DNA of 64,000 bases, taken from positions 15,443,660 to 15,507,659 of the forward strand of contig NC_134999.1 in the NCBI RefSeq assembly GCF_051020985.1, written 5' to 3'. The translations under genes and the position numbers were made by a program. Positions 60,114-64,000 of this stretch are shown in pieces (the stretch's first letter is position 1; every line of letters starts with the position of its first letter). This DNA is from Nomia melanderi. Its lineage: Eukaryota > Arthropoda > Insecta > Hymenoptera > Halictidae. The notes under the pieces were generated by a model. That model did no database searches. It was not told the DNA's origin and saw only the letters and a list, made by a program, of their open reading frames with translations.

Positions 60114-61512
60114 ACTCGTATATTCTGATATAATATTGAAATCTATAAATCTATGAAACATAGAATATAACTATTACAGTCAAAATATGAGTTCAAATAT
60201 CATTCCCAATTTCCTGTAATAGGAATATGTTATGTATGTTATAGTTTTTCGTATACTGATATTGTCTCCAATAAAGTATATCTTATAATGTATTTGTACA
60301 CTAATTATGTAATATTATTGCAAACATACTTTAGATATAGGATGGTTAATGAATCATTAGTATGTTGTCGAATTTATTTTAAGACGCAGTATCGATTAAA
60401 TGTAAGAAAAATTATATTTTTCTGAAAAAAATAGATGTATTTCATACTTTTTATATGATTACTAAAAAAAATTATCATTATCTCCCGATAAGTGTATCGT
60501 ATATTTCAGATAACCTTTTATATAGTAATTCCAATAATATTTTCGATGATCTTTATGTTTTTAATATTTATTTTGAATACAAATAGATATGATAATGGAC
60601 TGTATTGAGAAGACGGCATATTATTAATTTAAGTTTCCAATAAGATACATAAAAAATATATATATCACCTACATCAGGTGAAAATTTAAATTAAAAATAT
60701 ACCGTCTTCTCGATATAGTTAATTATCATATCTCTTTATAACCAAAATAAATATTAAAAACATAAACATCATCGACAATATTATTGGAATTACTATATAA
60801 ATGGTTATCTGAAATATACGATACACTTATCAGGAGACAATGATAAGTTTTTTATATATATGTTTATACGTAGTTATGTATTTGTTACATAACAATATTT
60901 CACAACCAATAATGATCAAATGCACACTTACACTATGTAGTGTTTATTTCCTAATGCTAGTGACAAAAAAAAAGAACTAGATTCACAATGTATTTATTTT
61001 GTTACCGGCAATAGTTCCTTTAATTCCGTATGTGCATAAGCACTTGTATACCTACATTGTGATAGCACGTGTATTTATGTATACCTACAGTGAGTGACAT
61101 TTGCATCATCTGATTAATTAAATACAATGTTTTCATATGTTAATTATGCTGATGCGTTCTCATTGTAAATTTACAGTTAATATGGAAAGCAATGTTTCAT
61201 TTTCTTTTAGAATTTTGCACCATTTTTACGGCATCGATTAATAAAGAAAATTCCAAAAAAATCAGATGAGGATGAACATAGATGTTGAAGAAAGTAATCG
61301 TATGTCATAGCTTTTTAACAATTCATTAAACTGTTAAAACTTGACATAATATGGGACCCGTTACTTCAAGCGACAGGTTACTTTAACGAGTGAATATTAA
61401 TTGGAATTATGTGAACGATGTAAATAATTCAGTTCAATACGATAATTCGCTAGAATTATAGAAGAGGTTTATCCGCGATCAAATTAATTTATTTATATTG
61501 AACAATAGTAAC
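60114..61512. other. Intergenic region between Sod1 and ATRIP
   Basis: The first 160 bases are the Sod1 3'UTR. A long inverted repeat occupies 60,471-60,848 (listed separately). The rest is AT-rich and presumably contains the ATRIP promoter; no other gene was supported. Confidence 0.55.
60471..60848. repeat. Long inverted repeat, arms about 160 bp, about 90 percent identical
   Basis: Left arm about 60,471-60,632; right arm about 60,683-60,848. Exact shared stretches include gataagtgtatcgtatattt, atatagtaattccaataata and gagaagacgg. By hand count there are about 16 differences over about 163 positions. The roughly 50-base centre contains its own small perfect hairpin, TCACCT-ACATC-AGGTGA, at 60,664-60,680. 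No coding region. It could fold into a long hairpin if transcribed, or be a foldback-type element. Confidence 0.92.
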
Positions 61513-63955
61513 ATGTTTAAGCGAATAGAAAATAATAGAGAAAATGAGTATTCTGTGCCGGCTAAACGACCCAAATATGATACAAAGAAAGGAAACGTTT
61601 CTGCAAAAGGCAGAGAGGTGGAAAATAAAAACTTTGGAAAATCTGATGATGTATGGGGTGACGATTTTGCAGAGGAAGACTTTGAAGAGATGGATTTTGT
61701 TACATCTCAAGCTTGTTTACAGGTTTGGTTTATGCTTAAGCATTTAATTTTACTATGTTAATTATAATTATATGATCTATGATATCTTTATTGGTAGGAA
61801 GAGATTACTTTGACTCAAACAAGTAAACAGCAAAATGTGTCGCTTATGCAAAGATGTAATATGCCATCAACAAGTAAAGTTGGTTCTAATACAAACAATG
61901 TTACCAATAAACCATTAAGATCTTCTTTATATATCACTCAGAGGCAAGAAGTGGATAAATCAAAGGACATAAGTAATATAGTGTCCGTCGATTATAACGA
62001 GTTTGAAAATAAATTAATGAATAGAACAGTCTCTAATTCAACATTTAAATTGGAGGGAGGTGTAGTTTTTGCAGGTAATATAATAAGACATCATTTCGTA
62101 TACAATGCTAAAGTTTATATATGTCATTAATTAATTTGTAATTACAGAAACGAAATACATGAAAGAATTAGAGAAATTAAAACTTGAAAATAAGAAGTTA
62201 TTAAATGATTTTATAACGAAAGAGGGAGAAGCTGTTTTTCTACGTAATCAGTTACAACAGACTCAGTTAAGAGCAGAGACTGATAAATTGGAAAAAATTC
62301 GTTTAATTGAGGAGCTAGAAAATCAACATAGAACAGAAATTAATACAATTTGTAAAGAAAAAGAACATCTAAAGACTCAACTTGAATTACAGGTGGGTAC
62401 TGTTTTATATAATATAATAATTTCAGATTCTATGTAATGGGTTATAATTTTATTTTTTTCTATAGACATTTGAAGTAGGTAATCTAATGGAGCGTTGCAA
62501 ATTATTAGAAACAGGAAATGTTAAATTAACAGATCCACGTGCCATAAATTTGAATACTTTTATGAATAAAAGTAAATTTAATTCATCAATGAACAGGTAC
62601 TTAATGAAGATATTTAATAAGTTTCATTCTTGAAATTTTATGCTTACTAATGTTGTCATCTCCAGAACATTAATTTCAACAACAAAGCCAAGGAAAGCAA
62701 AAGACTCATGTGTCCAAGCAACTATTCAAGACAAAACCAGTTATTTTCTTAAAACCTGGAGTCCATGTGAGCAGATTACAAATAAATAAGAAATTAGTAT
62801 GTGAAATGTGAAATATACCGAATATATTGTAAATATATATTTGCAGATTATCCTCTAAAAAATATCTCCAAGTTAATATATGACACACCACAGCCAGAGA
62901 AATCTATTATCAATATACAAATGATAGAAAAAACTGGACGAAGAAATTTACCAATTTTACAGGAAGAAGACACCTGTAGAATATTCGGTGCAAATTTAAT
63001 ATTCAAACATATTTCATGTTTTATAAACAGTTTAAGTAAGATTTCATATCTGTCGTTGCAGAAAAACCGGAACTTGGGAAACCCGTAACAACTATGATAG
63101 ATGATAAGAAACTTACGACGGAATTTATTATACCAGAAATAGCAGCCCTTCAAAATAAGACGGATTCTGAGCTTGAATCAGAAAATTCGATACGGATAAT
63201 GAATAAAGTAGGTAATTTTGTTATCCATAAACATATAACATTTTAATTAAATGATTATTATCCTTGATAATTATTCTTTAGCTAATCTCTACTGCGAGGG
63301 AGTTAATCCTGAATGTTATCACCATTCTCCAGACAATTTTTCAAGCTATGAGAAATGATGATATACGAGACATGAACGATATTTACTTTTCTGATCTATA
63401 CTTGAATTCTGATTTCAATGGGAAATCCGTATGCGATGCCAATGCATGGCACGATTGCGAGCGTGGTGTTGAAGTTAGAAGAGTGTTTGGCATAATTTCA
63501 TATGTGACTCTGGAGTCGACATATCTTAGTAAATATATTGCTGGGAAGACACCATTGCTTACTGACAGGGATACAAGTTATCACAGTTATTCACGGCAGA
63601 TGGTTCGTTATAATACATGGTTGGAAAAGGGTCAAGATTTTGAAATGTTGAAACTGATTTTACAGTTTGTCGTTTTAGTTGGCTCCACGGTAATTTCAGT
63701 TTTGAAATTTTAAATATTTTACGCTATATAAAAAGATTAAAGTTAGTATTAATAATAAAAAAATTGATTAAATATTTTTAAAGTACTTTTATAATTTTGA
63801 AAGTAGTATGAAGTTTCAAGTATTGAAGCAATATTGATAATATTAAAGTTTTATTTGTTTATATAGAGAAGAGCTCATCAGTTTAGTGGACTTATGTGTG
63901 CGATTATGATGATTGTATATAATGTCTATAAAAAAGTTGGATATTGCTCTCTAGG
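61513..63955 (+). CDS. ATRIP: ATR-interacting protein (ATRIP), 5' part, runs off the window
   Basis: Regulatory partner of the ATR checkpoint kinase; it brings ATR to RPA-coated single-stranded DNA. Nine exons seen: 61513-61722, 61798-62074, 62148-62392, 62466-62596, 62666-62766, 62847-62987, 63062-63207, 63282-63689 and 63867-63955. All phases match. The last donor (GTAGGT) shows the gene continues past the edge. The N-terminal acidic motif DDVWGDDFAEEDFEEMD is the RPA-binding element typical of ATRIP and is followed by a TSQA tetrapeptide. A coiled coil for dimerisation spans about residues 165-250 (MKELEKLKLENKKLLNDF; EELENQHRTEINTICKEKEH). The later part is helical and weakly conserved. 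The start is the first ATG; an in-frame TTG 15 bases upstream is not used. The Drosophila counterpart is mus304. Confidence 0.88.
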
Positions 63956-64000
63956 GTAGGTGAACAATATCTTTCCTCATTAAGTACTTATTTTAGCCTT

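Noticed and set aside
61498..61512. In-frame extension MNNSN before the ATRIP start
   Set aside because: It begins with TTG, not ATG; the first ATG at 61,513 is the expected start.

Overview
This window looks like nuclear DNA of an insect, most likely a hymenopteran and bee-like. It is AT-rich with one sharply GC-rich stretch (about 10.0-14.2 kb). Genes are compact, with short GT-AG introns. Every recognisable protein is an animal gene of the insect type. Nothing prokaryotic or viral was seen. Gene models were built by hand: splice sites were accepted only when they kept the frame and the family alignment, and most summed to an exact multiple of three. Counted positions may be off by a base or two.

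Layout: 1.0-1.7 kb RpS20 (+); 2.1-3.5 kb eIF2-alpha (-), tail to tail with RpS20; 4.4-7.4 kb a USP20/USP33 deubiquitinase (+), head to head with eIF2-alpha; 11.5-14.0 kb the vesicular GABA transporter VGAT (+), with a likely 5'UTR exon near 10.5 kb. A gene-poor stretch of about 14-27.8 kb holds GA microsatellites, tandem duplications and a family of TTAA-flanked miniature elements, some nested. It also holds a deleted piggyBac copy with both ends intact and two small unrecognised genes: a three-exon secreted peptide (22.6-23.3 kb, +) and a 53-residue hydrophilic protein with its own TATA promoter (24.2-26.0 kb, -). Then come 27.9-29.9 kb intronless EDEM2 (-); 31.1-35.4 kb phtf in 16 exons (+); 38.3-41.1 kb pasha/DGCR8 (+); 44.6-46.4 kb a RILP-like Rab effector (-); 50.9-57.4 kb FHIP, the FTS-Hook-interacting protein (-); 59.1-60.1 kb Cu/Zn superoxide dismutase Sod1 (+); and 61.5 kb to the edge the 5' part of ATRIP (+).

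The genes do not form one pathway. Several share themes: translation (RpS20, eIF2-alpha), ER quality control and stress (EDEM2, eIF2-alpha), and dynein- or Rab-linked transport (RILPL, FHIP). The items most worth a second look are the roughly 160-bp-arm inverted repeat between Sod1 and ATRIP, the two small genes, the TTAA element cluster, and two optional exons in FHIP, one of which looks like an alternative start exon.
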